Positions 8,268-16,886 are shown, counted from the stretch's first letter. The stretch: DNA of 64,000 bases from Ruminococcus sp. (GCA_017534595.1 JAFXVY010000098.1:1-64000), one strand, 5' to 3'. Notes: a model not told the origin generated them from the sequence alone. Made by a program: numbers and translations.

Positions 8268-8684
8268 TCAATGACCCTTGTGCTTCTCCCGGCGTTTTTG
8301 CTGTCTGAGTTCAAACTGACGCTGCTTTTCCTCGTCGCGCTGCTCTTTGGTGAGCTGACGGCGCTCGGTCTTGTTTTGCTCCTGCATCAGTTTCAGCGCT
8401 TGCTGCGACTTGGTACCGATGCCGGTATTGGCAAGCTCTTTTCGCACACTGCGCTGTCGCCGCTTCGGATTGTCGGCAGTATGCTTCGTTTTTACTTCGA
8501 CAGCAGGACTGAACTTCAACTCACAGTAATGCTTTAAGATGAATTCCCAGACTTCGCTGTCCTTCGGCTCGGCACCGAAGGTGACCTTTGCGGCTGAGAG
8601 CCTGCCGTTTTCGGTCAGCTCAAATACTCCCACCCAGAAAGGCTCGTCGAAAAACACCGTCAGCATACCCTTCGTCTTGTCCAT
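8268..8684 (-). CDS. yjdF: YjdF-family (DUF2992) protein
   Basis: The 138-residue protein begins with MLTVFFDEPFWVGVFEL and continues with AAKVTFGAEPKDSEVWEF, the signature of the YjdF/DUF2992 family. The C-terminal half is a highly charged region rich in Lys, Arg, Glu and Gln (ending KRREKHKGH), as in other members. In Firmicutes this gene is usually controlled by the yjdF riboswitch, which senses azaaromatic compounds, and the protein is thought to help deal with such toxic or metabolite compounds; its biochemical activity is not known. AGGAGGG precedes the ATG. It is monocistronic: it has its own promoter, a structured leader and a terminator. Confidence 0.88.
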   Translation of the reverse strand: MDKTKGMLTVFFDEPFWVGVFELTENGRLSAAKVTFGAEPKDSEVWEFILKHYCELKFSPAVEVKTKHTADNPKRRQRSVRKELANTGIGTKSQQALKLMQEQNKTERRQLTKEQRDEEKQRQFELRQQKRREKHKGH

Positions 8685-8699
8685 ATCGTTCCCTCCTAA

Positions 8700-8825
8700 G
8701 AAATGCTACGGACAGAGAACGGACGACCCGGAGGGGAGGGTTACTTACCCTGTGAAACAGGACGGCCGGGCTACCTACCGGCTCTGGCATACCAAAAGGC
8801 ACACGTTGCGTTTTTATCTTTGTCA
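8700..8825 (-). ncRNA. Probable yjdF-motif (azaaromatic) riboswitch leader
   Basis: Between the yjdF promoter and its ribosome site lies about 125 bases of structured RNA on the minus strand. Three adjacent hairpins can be drawn by eye: GCCGG-TAGGTAGC-CCGGC, CCTG-TTTCA-CAGG and GGGT-AAGTA-ACCC. Two carry the related loops GGTAGGTAGCC and GGTAAGTAACC, looking like an internal pair. Position and partner gene match the yjdF riboswitch class. The identification rests on the gene, the leader length and the folding, since the class consensus could not be compared here. Confidence 0.6.
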
Positions 8826-8831
8826 TTTATG

Positions 8832-8860
8832 ATTATAGCACATCCGCACCGAGGGGTCAA
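8832..8860 (-). promoter_or_regulatory. yjdF promoter
   Basis: TTGACC (8855-8860) and TATAAT (8832-8837) on the minus strand are 17 bases apart. Transcription would start near 8825, giving a leader of about 140 bases that contains the riboswitch candidate. Confidence 0.8.
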
Positions 8861-8987
8861 GGCTAAACAGATCCGGATGTTTCAAAACGCATAATTTGCA
8901 CTTTTCGGAAGATATATCACAGATTAATTGTCCGACTCATCAGGAACCACAGCGTTGTTTCTGATTATTCAGAAATGCGCCCTATCC

Positions 8988-11006
8988 TTACAGCTCAACA
9001 CCCAGCATTTCCTCCCAATAAACATAGCCGAAAAACTGTTTTGTCCAGTCGGCAAGGCAGTCATACTTGGCTTTCAGGTGGGGGCGATTTCCGGTGATGT
9101 CCTCAATATAGCCGTCGGGAGCCGCGGAATAGGCATCTGAAAACAGCGCCTCGATCAGCGTGGCTCTGTCCTCTTTGGAATCTACCTTGCCGTATTCGCT
9201 GTAGAAGTAAGGATCCTCGTCAGACCCGCAGATATATTCGGAGCTTATATTGCCGGCGCAGTAATCGTCAAAACTATCCTCGTAGGAGAACCCCTCCGGG
9301 TTCAGGGCATCCCATTCAGCCTCATTGATACCCCCCAGCTTACGGCTGACTATATCCTCGACTGCGTGGAACATTTCGTGATGGATAGCGTTGCCTGTCT
9401 GGCTGTCGATCTCTGCTGTGGAGATCGCTATGATCTCCCAGGCGCCGTAAGTCCTGGTAACGCCTCCCGGAGTGAAGCCGTATTCGTCAACACTGTTGGT
9501 AAAAGAATCACAAAGTGCGATGCAAAGGCCGCCCTTGCCGTTTCTTTTGAACTTTTCAAAGAAGCCATCGGGGTATCTTCCCAACATATCGTCGAGCGTG
9601 TGTACTGCGCTTTTGGCAGATTCATAGGCATATTTTGAAGCCATTTCGCTCTCATCGGAGACGATCTCAATTGTGTTGCTGACATTCTCGATATTCAGCA
9701 CCTCATCGCCGATGAGTATCCTGACGCCGTATTCCTCCTCGATGCTGTCAGCCTCGGATCTGATCTCCTTATACTTTTCACCGCACTTATAGTTTTTTTC
9801 TTCGGGGAACTTTATTGGCTCGGCTTTATCGAGAGCGCCGTCAAAGTCCACCTGACCGGGATCGGTCATTACAAGCCTGACTCTGAACTGCCCCGGGTCT
9901 CCGGTGACGACAGCACTCAGGAACCTGTCCGCGGATGTGATACCTGTGCTTATTGCCCTTCTTGCATCCGGTATGTCAGCAGATATACTGCCTGTCGCAC
10001 CGTCGGCAAGCCTCAGAAAATCAAAAGAGAGTGAACTGCTGTCCTCAGAACTCTCAGCGGCGATACCGTAGCTGCTGCCGTTAGAAAAATCGTAGTCTGT
10101 GTTCCTGTCCTTTATAGAGTAGGTGCCGACCCGCTTGCCGGTCTCCTTTTCAAACACGGAGCAGATCTGTTCACTGATTTCACTATCTGATGTGCAGGTA
10201 ACAGCGATATAGTCGCCTGCGCTGTTTACAATAGTGCCGGATGCAGTCCCGAGCTCCGCTATCTCTCTGCCTGTTGAAGTATCGACCAGCACCAGCCTCC
10301 TGCCGACTGTAAAGCTCTCGCTGCAGTAGTCAGCCACGGCTCTGTTCCTCAATGTATCGTAAATCTCGACACCCTCTGTCTCATCGTTGTCGAATATGAC
10401 CTGCTCACTGTCGTCGGAGTTTATGCCGATTATGCCCTTGTCAAGATCGTAAAGCTGACCCTCTGCATCGCATTTCAGATTATAGACCTTGACAGCCGAC
10501 TCCTTCACAATGCGCGAACCGTCGGCCTTGTAGTATATAAGCTTCTGCGTATCTCCCGACAGATCATCCTGAGTTATCACGGTACCTTCGGAATCTATCC
10601 CGAGGAGGGTCTCAAGCGGATCACAGTTATCTATGGTGCGCAGCAGCTTATCGTTCACCGCATCGACCACATAGTATTTCACGATCATCCTGTCGTTCTC
10701 ATCAGCGGAGGCGCACTGGATCACAGCAGTGTTACCGCAGGAATATATCCCCGAAGGTGTGCCGGGAGCGTCCAGACAGTCAAGCACTTTATAAGCCGAA
10801 TCCATTGCAGGCAGCTCGTCGGCAGGAAGCTCTGTGGCCTCTCCGGAGCTTTCGGCGGGAACCGGAGCGGTTTCTTCTGTTGAAACAGTAGTCTTAACAG
10901 CGTATGACCCGTTCTCTGAGGAGCTGTCCTCAGATGCGCAGGATGTACCTGCAACGATCATCATAAGCGCAGATATCAATGCCAGGTATCTTTTGGTCAT
11001 TATCAT
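8988..11006 (-). CDS. Lipoprotein with C-terminal zinc-metalloprotease motif
   Basis: The 672-residue protein begins with a short basic and hydrophobic segment ending AGTSCASED, a lipoprotein signal that would anchor it outside the membrane at the cysteine. A Ser/Thr/Glu-rich linker follows. Residues of roughly 70-400 are repetitive beta-type segments (for example VLDCLDAPGTPSGIYSCG and LLGIDSEGTVITQD) suggesting a propeller-like sensor or binding domain. Near residue 550 stands HHEMFHAVE, an HExxH zinc site, with acidic residues downstream as possible third ligand. It is probably a secreted peptidase or an inactive relative. No partner gene is linked; the family was not recognised with certainty. 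Start could also be the ATG two codons later. Confidence 0.7.
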   Translation of the reverse strand: MIMTKRYLALISALMMIVAGTSCASEDSSSENGSYAVKTTVSTEETAPVPAESSGEATELPADELPAMDSAYKVLDCLDAPGTPSGIYSCGNTAVIQCASADENDRMIVKYYVVDAVNDKLLRTIDNCDPLETLLGIDSEGTVITQDDLSGDTQKLIYYKADGSRIVKESAVKVYNLKCDAEGQLYDLDKGIIGINSDDSEQVIFDNDETEGVEIYDTLRNRAVADYCSESFTVGRRLVLVDTSTGREIAELGTASGTIVNSAGDYIAVTCTSDSEISEQICSVFEKETGKRVGTYSIKDRNTDYDFSNGSSYGIAAESSEDSSSLSFDFLRLADGATGSISADIPDARRAISTGITSADRFLSAVVTGDPGQFRVRLVMTDPGQVDFDGALDKAEPIKFPEEKNYKCGEKYKEIRSEADSIEEEYGVRILIGDEVLNIENVSNTIEIVSDESEMASKYAYESAKSAVHTLDDMLGRYPDGFFEKFKRNGKGGLCIALCDSFTNSVDEYGFTPGGVTRTYGAWEIIAISTAEIDSQTGNAIHHEMFHAVEDIVSRKLGGINEAEWDALNPEGFSYEDSFDDYCAGNISSEYICGSDEDPYFYSEYGKVDSKEDRATLIEALFSDAYSAAPDGYIEDITGNRPHLKAKYDCLADWTKQFFGYVYWEEMLGVEL

Positions 11007-11039
11007 TTTTCTTCATTCTCTTTTCTATACGTTTTAGCC

Positions 11040-11437
11040 GATCGCAGAGCTTTGAAAGCGCACTGTCTCATCAGCCTTCATAGTATAAGTCGCAGCAGGA
11101 TGAAAAATAGTTTCATTTTTTTTTAAAAACAGCAGCTCTCTCCGGGTCAAAAATACCATGATCAAGCTGCTGTCCGTTTTTTAGTACAGAAATGCGGCCG
11201 TATCAACCACTTGTTTACCACTTATTAGTGCTGAAAATGGGTTGACTTTTTCAATTCCCGGACGAGTCACCGTTACGCGAGCTCTCAAGCAGTGCAGATG
11301 CGCGGTTTGAGAGCTTTTGTTTTTGTCTGAAAATGCCCTTGGGCCTTATTGGGGACTTATTGTATCTTTACGCGCCGCAGTTTATCTTGATACAAATGAT
11401 ACTTGCAAATTGGAGTGCGCTGCAGATCGCATATAAG
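11040..11437. other. Intergenic region with two terminator-like hairpins
   Basis: This 400-base gap between divergent genes holds no convincing ORF. On the plus strand two hairpins followed by T-runs are visible: ACAGCAGCT / AGCTGCTGT at about 11128-11172 followed by CCGTTTTTT, and GCTCTCAA / TTTGAGAGC at about 11282-11317 followed by TTTTGTTTTTG. Since no plus-strand gene lies upstream, they might end small RNAs, or they could be remnants. Confidence 0.4.
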
Positions 11438-11439
11438 TC

Positions 11440-11468
11440 TTGAAAAAAGTAAGAAAATGTGATATACT
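11440..11468 (+). promoter_or_regulatory. Promoter of the CAP-domain gene
   Basis: TTGAAA (11440-11445) and TATACT (11463-11468) have a 17-base spacer. The roughly 65-base leader contains a GC-rich hairpin, AGTCC-GGCGGC / GCCGCT-C-AGGACT (about 11490-11520), just before the ribosome site, which could affect mRNA stability or translation. Confidence 0.75.
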
Positions 11469-11536
11469 GTATTAAAGACGTGTTCGTGAAAGTCCGGCGG
11501 CGAGCCGCTCAGGACTCAGTCTATAAGGAGAGAGCG

Positions 11537-13105
11537 ATGAAACTATTCAGAGCTGCGGCAGCAATCATCATTACACTTGTGATAACAGCCTGCTTCGCAA
11601 CAGTCACCGCCTTCGCGGGATCGGCGGTCACGCTGAAGGTCAGCGGTACATACTATTACGACAGCGCACAGAATATGCTCAAACTCGTCAATGCCGAGCG
11701 TTCAGCGAAGGGCGTCGGTGCGCTTACCCTCGACAAGGAGCTTACCGCGGCGGCTATGCAGCGTGCCGCAGAGATAAGCGTGGATTTCAACCACTACCGT
11801 CCCAACGGCGAGCTGTGCTTTACCGTCAGCAATAAGGCGGGCGGGGAGAATATCGCCGCCAACGGTTCTCTTAATGCAAGCGGAGCCTTTGAGCAGTGGA
11901 AGAATTCCTCCGGGCATTACGCCAATATGATCAGCGAGGATTTCCAGAGCATAGGCATCGGCGTGTTCAGCTCCGGGGGCTATGTTTACTGGGTGCAGCT
12001 TTTCGGATGGGACAGCGCCTCGCAGACCGAGACCAAGAACTCCAAAACGGCTGTGACCGCAAACGTCGATGTCCTGACAGGAAGCAGCAGCCTCTATTTC
12101 AGCAGCGGCGGAAAGGCGCTCAAAAGCGTCTCCGGCTACACCGCCTCCACCAACACATACAGCACCAAGCCCGGCTCGGTGATCTCGCTGGAGGTCTGCA
12201 GAGCAAACCCCGGCTGGAACCAGACTTATGCAACGTTCGATGCCTCGGGCTTCAGCTGGACGAGCAGCAATACCGCTGCGGCGGCTGTCGATGCCAACGG
12301 AAAGGTCACGGCAAAAGCGGAGGGCACAGCCGTGATCACGGCAGCCTCAAAGAACGGTTCGGAAAAGCTGACGCTGAACGTAAAGGTCGCCGGCACGACG
12401 GTGAACATCTCCAAGGCTCAGGTCACGCTCTCACAGACCGATTTCACCTATGACGGTTCTGCAAAGACGCCCTCCGTCACCGTGAAATACAACGGCAAGG
12501 CTCTCAGAAACGGCACCGACTACACCGTTTCATACACCGACAACACCAACGCAGGCACCGCAAGTGTGACCGTTACCGGCAAGGGCAGCTATACAGGAAG
12601 CGTCACCAAGAACTTCACTATTGATCCTCGCCCCACCGTCACCACAAAGCAGACCACCGTCACCACCAGACAGACAACGACCACGACCACCGCAAAGAAA
12701 ACTGCCACAACTACCACTACCACCGCAAAGGAAACCACCGTAACGTCTCCGAAGACCACGACTGCTTCAAAACAGACGACCACCCGCCGGGAGGTCTCCG
12801 AGACCGTTATCGAAACGGAGATACCTCCCGAAGCTGAAACCGAGACCGAAGTCTCCGAGACCCTAACCTCCGCAGAGGAACAGATCACCTCGCAGAGCGG
12901 GACCGTCACCTCAGAAACAACTGCGGCAGTGACGGTCACGGAAGCCGAGCCCTCAAGCGAGGAACAGACCGAAACAACACCTGTTGCAGAAGCCTCCGAC
13001 AGCGGGAGCAGCGGCCTCGGGACCTTTGCAATAATAGCCGTGTGCGCCGCAGGAGCGGCTCTGCTGGCAGCGATAATCGCCAAGCTGATAAGAAAGAAGC
13101 AGTAA
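11537..13105 (+). CDS. Secreted CAP/SCP-domain protein with Ig-like domains and C-terminal anchor
   Basis: The 522-residue protein starts at ATG 11537, with AAGGAG seven bases upstream. It has a signal peptide (to about residue 29), then a CAP domain with the typical pieces MLKLVNAERSAKG, the histidine in VDFNHYRP, GGENIAAN and SSGHYANMISEDFQSIGIG. A BIG2-type domain follows (TWTSSN-like segment, VDANGKVTAKAEGTAVITA), then an Ig-like repeat beginning YDGSAKTPSVTVKYNG. After a long Thr-rich linker the chain ends in a membrane helix and the charged tail KLIRKKQ. It is likely displayed on the cell surface. CAP proteins of bacteria have varied or unknown activities, so no reaction is claimed. Confidence 0.85.
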   Translation: MKLFRAAAAIIITLVITACFATVTAFAGSAVTLKVSGTYYYDSAQNMLKLVNAERSAKGVGALTLDKELTAAAMQRAAEISVDFNHYRPNGELCFTVSNKAGGENIAANGSLNASGAFEQWKNSSGHYANMISEDFQSIGIGVFSSGGYVYWVQLFGWDSASQTETKNSKTAVTANVDVLTGSSSLYFSSGGKALKSVSGYTASTNTYSTKPGSVISLEVCRANPGWNQTYATFDASGFSWTSSNTAAAAVDANGKVTAKAEGTAVITAASKNGSEKLTLNVKVAGTTVNISKAQVTLSQTDFTYDGSAKTPSVTVKYNGKALRNGTDYTVSYTDNTNAGTASVTVTGKGSYTGSVTKNFTIDPRPTVTTKQTTVTTRQTTTTTTAKKTATTTTTTAKETTVTSPKTTTASKQTTTRREVSETVIETEIPPEAETETEVSETLTSAEEQITSQSGTVTSETTAAVTVTEAEPSSEEQTETTPVAEASDSGSSGLGTFAIIAVCAAGAALLAAIIAKLIRKKQ

Positions 13106-13259
13106 CAGCCCGTCAGCGCAGTTTCAATTTGCGGATGCGGGATGCAGTATAATATGCTGTAACCCCCCTCCCCGGCCGCGACAAAGAGAGCATAAAAAGT
13201 CGGGACGGGAAATGCCTTGATGTGATACAATAAAGTTACAGCGGAAAGAGGTGACCGTT

Positions 13260-14093
13260 ATGAACGGATGGATCGTGGGATTTCAGGCTTCCGTGGAGTA
13301 TATCGAGCAGAATCTGACGGAGGAGCTGAATATCGAAGAGATCGCGGGGAAGGCCGCTTTGTCTCCCTTCTACTATCAGCGTATCTTTGGCGCATTGTGC
13401 GGCATGACCGTCGGTGAGTACATCCGCTCGCGCCGGATGACGCTGGCGGCACAGGAGCTCGCCTGCTCGGATCGCAGGGTGATCGACATCGCCATGAAGT
13501 ACGGCTATGATTCCCCCGACAGCTTTGCGAAAGCCTTTCAGCGCTTTCACGGCATCACCCCGACACAGGCAAGAGAGTCGGGGGCTAATCTGCGGTCATT
13601 CGCTCCGCTGCATATCAAAATTACATTGGAGGGCGGAAATATGTTGGATTACAAGATCGTTGAAAAAGTACCGTTTACGGTGGTGGGCGTCAGAAAGAGA
13701 TTTGATGCCGAGACAAGCTACAGAGAAATACCGAAATTCTGGAGCGCTTGGATGTCGGATATGAAAGGCCTGAAAGGAATGTTCGGCGTATGCTCGGATA
13801 TGGACGGAAAGACCTTTGACTACTGGATCGCCGACCTGTATCAGCCCTGGGAGGATATCCCCGATGGCTGCGAGACCTGTCAGATCCCCGGAGGGCTGTG
13901 GGCACTGTTCAAGTGCAAGGGGCCTATGCCCGACAGTTTGCAGACGGTCAATACACAGATCTGGTCGGAATGGCTCCCCTCTTTGCAGGGTTATACTTTA
14001 GCGGGCAATTATTCACTGGAGTTCTATCTGCCGCCTGCCGAGGATCCCGCAGATACGGTCAGCTATATCTGTATCCCCCTTAAAAAACTCTAA
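13260..14093 (+). CDS. AraC-family regulator with GyrI-like ligand-binding domain
   Basis: The first 110 residues form two helix-turn-helix motifs of the AraC type (NIEEIAGKAALSPFYYQRIF and the second with DIAMKYGYDSPDSFAKAFQR). The rest, from about MLDYKIVEKVPFTVVGVRKRF, is a GyrI-like/effector-binding fold of the sort that binds small hydrophobic or cationic compounds. This order (HTH first) is that of Rob/SoxS-like multidrug regulators. The ATG at 13260 is preferred because AGAGG sits eight bases upstream; a GTG at 13251 is in the same frame. The MutS-like gene follows after 11 bases, so it is probably a co-transcribed target or partner. Confidence 0.9.
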   Translation: MNGWIVGFQASVEYIEQNLTEELNIEEIAGKAALSPFYYQRIFGALCGMTVGEYIRSRRMTLAAQELACSDRRVIDIAMKYGYDSPDSFAKAFQRFHGITPTQARESGANLRSFAPLHIKITLEGGNMLDYKIVEKVPFTVVGVRKRFDAETSYREIPKFWSAWMSDMKGLKGMFGVCSDMDGKTFDYWIADLYQPWEDIPDGCETCQIPGGLWALFKCKGPMPDSLQTVNTQIWSEWLPSLQGYTLAGNYSLEFYLPPAEDPADTVSYICIPLKKL

Positions 14094-14104
14094 GAGGTGT
14101 TATT

Positions 14105-15826
14105 ATGGATAACAGTCCCGGATTCAGCCTGATGCAGCCTGCCGGAGCAGACATCGAATACCGCAGGCTCCCGGATAATGTGATGCACGATCTCGGCCTC
14201 GATACCTTCTGCCAGGAGGTGTCGGGCGACCAGAAGGAGCGCCGCCTGATCTCGAATGTGCTCTCGAAGCTCTCTGCCGACCCGGCCGTTGCGGTCTACC
14301 GTCAGCAGATCTTCGGGGATATCCTCCGTCTGCCCGAGCTGAGAAAGACGATGACGGAGCTGTTCGGCAGGATACAGTTCATGAAGGACTTTTCCTCCAT
14401 GCACAAGACCAACGACGAGGAAATGGGGCTTTGGCACCTCTTCCACCGCCTTGACGATCTCGACAGCTACATAAAGACCATTGAGGCCATGAGGGATTGT
14501 CTCTCCGACGAGCGTATACGCTCCGAGGGGCTGATCTCGCTGAGAGACTACATCACAGGGCTTTATGAGGACGCTTGCTTTGCCGGTATGAAGAAGGATA
14601 TCGACGAGCTGAAAATGAAGGCCTCCGACGTCAAGAGCGTCACCCTCGGCATCAATGTCAACGAGCGGTTTGAGGCCGTCAGCATGGGGCTGATCTCGGT
14701 CAACAGCAAGCCCTTCAAGAAGTCGGGCATCGTCAGCAGCTTTGCCGACGCCATATCCTCCAAGGACAGGATCCGGGACACCTCCGACTGGGACGGCGAT
14801 ATGCGCTACCATCAGATCGACAAATTCGACAAGAGCGATCCCGGCCCCCTCACCGAGCTGTCATCCATAGCCTCCTACACCAAGGCCAAGACCACTATGG
14901 TAAATATCGTCCCCGGGGACGCAGCGGTAAGCACACCCTTCCAACTTGAGACAGTGCTGAGCAAAATGCTCGGTACGCTGGTCAAGAAGCTGAGGGACAC
15001 CCTTACCAAGTACGCGAACGTGGCGATAGTCAATATCTCGGCGCTGCTTCCCGAATTCGTATATTACATCAGATGCGCGGAATATATCGGCGGGCTCACG
15101 CAAAAGGGGTGTGTGTTCTGCGAGCCTCAGCCGGTATCAGATAGCGAAGCCTCCATGGAGGCAAAGGGCTTCTTCAATATCAAGCTCGCCATGACCGTGG
15201 AGAATGTCAGCGAGATCGTGCTCAACGACCTCTCCTTTGACCGTGAGCACACCGTCTATATCCTCACGGGTGCCAACCGCGGCGGAAAGACCACTCTCAC
15301 ACAGGCTGTCGGTCAGCTGTTCGCTCTGGCGCAGGGCGGGCTTTTCGTCCCGGCGGAGAGCTTCCGCTATGTCCCCTGCGACTGCATCTTCACCCACTTC
15401 CCTGCCGACGAAGACAAAACAATGGATCTCGGCAGGCTCGGAGAGGAATGTGTACGCTTCCGGGAGATGTTCTCGCAGGCCACGGACAGAAGCCTCCTGC
15501 TGCTCAACGAGACCTTCTCCACCACCTCCTTCGAGGAGGGCTACTACATCGCAAAGGACTCCGTGAAAGCGCTGCTTACAAGGAGCGTGCGGACGGTCTA
15601 CAACACCCATATGCACAAGCTCGGCGAGGATGCCGAGGAGCTTACCCGTGAAAGCACAGGTGCAGGCGCCGCCTCGCTGATAATGCGTACAGAGGAGGGC
15701 AGGCGTTCCTTCAAGGCGGCTCTTGCCAAGCCGGAGGGCTCATCCTACGCCAGAGATATCGCCGAGAAGTACGGCGTCACCTACGATATGCTCGTCGGCG
15801 GCTCGCAGACTGATGACAGGAACTGA
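14105..15826 (+). CDS. MutS-like ATPase, no mismatch-recognition domain
   Basis: The 573-residue protein has the lever and ATPase domains of MutS-type proteins but no N-terminal mismatch-binding domain. The P-loop reads TGANRGGKTTLTQ instead of the usual GPNMGGKST. Walker B is SLLLLNETFSTTSFEEG, and a later NTHMH segment matches the family's H-motif. The N-terminal 350 residues are largely helical. Members of this branch are not repair proteins proper and have no settled function. It lies directly after an AraC-type regulator and is followed by a strong terminator, forming a two-gene operon. GAGG seven bases before the ATG supports the start. Confidence 0.8.
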   Translation: MDNSPGFSLMQPAGADIEYRRLPDNVMHDLGLDTFCQEVSGDQKERRLISNVLSKLSADPAVAVYRQQIFGDILRLPELRKTMTELFGRIQFMKDFSSMHKTNDEEMGLWHLFHRLDDLDSYIKTIEAMRDCLSDERIRSEGLISLRDYITGLYEDACFAGMKKDIDELKMKASDVKSVTLGINVNERFEAVSMGLISVNSKPFKKSGIVSSFADAISSKDRIRDTSDWDGDMRYHQIDKFDKSDPGPLTELSSIASYTKAKTTMVNIVPGDAAVSTPFQLETVLSKMLGTLVKKLRDTLTKYANVAIVNISALLPEFVYYIRCAEYIGGLTQKGCVFCEPQPVSDSEASMEAKGFFNIKLAMTVENVSEIVLNDLSFDREHTVYILTGANRGGKTTLTQAVGQLFALAQGGLFVPAESFRYVPCDCIFTHFPADEDKTMDLGRLGEECVRFREMFSQATDRSLLLLNETFSTTSFEEGYYIAKDSVKALLTRSVRTVYNTHMHKLGEDAEELTRESTGAGAASLIMRTEEGRRSFKAALAKPEGSSYARDIAEKYGVTYDMLVGGSQTDDRN

Positions 15827-15838
15827 AAGAACATAAAA

Positions 15839-15881
15839 AACTACCGCCTTGCCGGCCGATCGGCAAAGCGGTAGTTTTTTT
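15839..15881 (+). terminator. Strong rho-independent terminator
   Basis: A 16-base arm AACTACCGCCTTGCCG at 15839-15854 pairs with CGGCAAAGCGGTAGTT at 15861-15876 (one mismatch) and is followed by T's. It ends the AraC/MutS-like operon. Confidence 0.92.
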
Positions 15882-15911
15882 CAGGTCATAGACATTCTCG
15901 GGAGAGCTCTA

Positions 15912-16085
15912 GGGCAACACCGCACGACCCCTGTGCATCAGATGCGCCGTCCAGATTTTCGTCAGATTGCCTAAATTCGACGTAGGCTTGCTGACGCAAG
16001 TCAAGAAGAATTTGGGTAATATGACGGAAAGCTGGCAAGCAGATGATGTGCAGAGGCGTTAGCCGCGGGTCGTGCGGTGTTGCCC
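15912..16085. mobile_element. MITE copy 1, 174 bp, with TA duplication
   Basis: The element begins GGGCAACACCGCACGACCC and ends with the exact reverse complement, with TA on both sides (15910-15911 and 16086-16087). Inside, further arms also pair (CTGTGCATCA with TGATGTGCAG), so the whole element is nearly palindromic. It encodes no protein. Same length, ends and TA target as the copy at 18349-18522. A TA duplication is typical of elements mobilised by IS630/Tc1-mariner transposases; no such gene is in the window. The element supplies the G of the TAG stop of the adjoining response regulator gene. Confidence 0.9.
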
Positions 16086-16789
16086 TAAGTATCTGCCCCG
16101 GTGATATACTCGGTGTACTGCGCCACTACACTGTCCTTCTTGGCCTTGGGAAGGATATAGGTGCTGCCGTCGGAAAGGATAACGGTCGCACCGCTGATCC
16201 TCTCGATATAATCCGGGTTGACGAGCAGACCCCGGCGCAGCTCGATGAATTTCTTGCCGAACAGCTCCGCCGCCTCGGAGAAATTGATGAGCACCCGGTC
16301 TGTCTTTTTGTTGCGGGAGTATATCACCGTATAGTGGCGGTCGCTCTCGAGCTTTATCACATTCTCGGGATAGAATACCCGGATATCCTTGCCGGCATTT
16401 ATCACCACCGACGATGACGCCTGCTTGTTTATCCGCATGGTAACGCGGGTGAACGCCTTTACCACATCCGCCTCGGAGCAGGGCTTGACGAGATAATCTA
16501 TCGCCTGCACCTTAAAGGCTTCGATCGCGTAGTCAAGGCTCGTGGTAACGAAGATTATCTGAGTGTCGGGGGAAAGCTCCCTGACCTCCTTGGCTATATC
16601 CATGCCGAGCTCGTTCTCAAGATAGATGTCCTGAAAGATGAGCGAGTAAAATGCGCCGCTTTTTATGCTTTCTATAAGCTCCTTGCCGGTGCTGAACCAG
16701 ACTGTCTCAAGCTCATCGGTTATATCCATAAGCGAGAACCTTATCATTTCCGCATCGGTCCTGCTGTCGTCACAAATAGCTACGAGCAT
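16085..16789 (-). CDS. LytTR-family response regulator
   Basis: Start ATG at 16789 has AGGAG nine bases upstream. The 234-residue protein has a receiver domain (AICDDSRTDAEM, phospho-acceptor Asp in LIFQDIYLENELGMDIA, lysine in DYLVKPCSE) and a C-terminal LytTR DNA-binding domain (VIKLESDRHYTVIYS, FIELRRGLLVNPDYIERI). It is divergent from a GHKL histidine kinase, the typical AgrA/AgrC-like pairing. The TAG stop is formed by the TA target duplication plus the first base of the MITE, so the insertion sits exactly at the end of the gene. LytTR-type direct repeats lie next to its own promoter, suggesting autoactivation. Confidence 0.93.
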   Translation of the reverse strand: MLVAICDDSRTDAEMIRFSLMDITDELETVWFSTGKELIESIKSGAFYSLIFQDIYLENELGMDIAKEVRELSPDTQIIFVTTSLDYAIEAFKVQAIDYLVKPCSEADVVKAFTRVTMRINKQASSSVVINAGKDIRVFYPENVIKLESDRHYTVIYSRNKKTDRVLINFSEAAELFGKKFIELRRGLLVNPDYIERISGATVILSDGSTYILPKAKKDSVVAQYTEYITGADT

Positions 16790-16823
16790 ACAGAGAAACT
16801 CCTTTCGTGTTTCTTTCAATGTC

Positions 16824-16852
16824 ATTATAACACACTTTTGCGATCTTTGCAA
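16824..16852 (-). promoter_or_regulatory. Response regulator promoter
   Basis: TTGCAA (16847-16852) and TATAAT (16824-16829) are 17 bases apart on the minus strand. The tandem repeats end only five bases upstream of the -35 box, the position of a class II activator site. Confidence 0.8.
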
Positions 16853-16857
16853 ATCCA

Positions 16858-16886
16858 TGCACCAATCGCCCGGTTTTTTGCACGAA
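16858..16886 (-). promoter_or_regulatory. Tandem LytTR-type operator
   Basis: On the minus strand TTCGTGCA (16879-16886) and TTGGTGCA (16858-16865) are direct repeats with a 21-base period, two turns of the helix. LytTR proteins bind such paired 9-base direct repeats. A second pair with the same period stands before the ABC transporter at 18570-18598. The site lies between the divergent promoters of the regulator and the kinase and might control both. Confidence 0.75.

Noticed and set aside
11128..11330. Riboswitch upstream of the CAP gene
   Set aside because: The hairpins lie upstream of the gene's own promoter at 11440-11468 and so would not be on its transcript; no known class was recognised.
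13170..13189. GCAGTATAATATGC as a promoter -10 box for the AraC gene (at about 13142-13160)
   Set aside because: A TATAAT is present but no -35 box lies at 16-18 bases; not listed as a promoter.
12589..13230. 213-residue minus-strand frame opposite the Thr-rich linker of the CAP protein
   Set aside because: It is a shadow made by repetitive ACC/ACG codons on the other strand; composition is Val/Ala only and there is no ribosome site.
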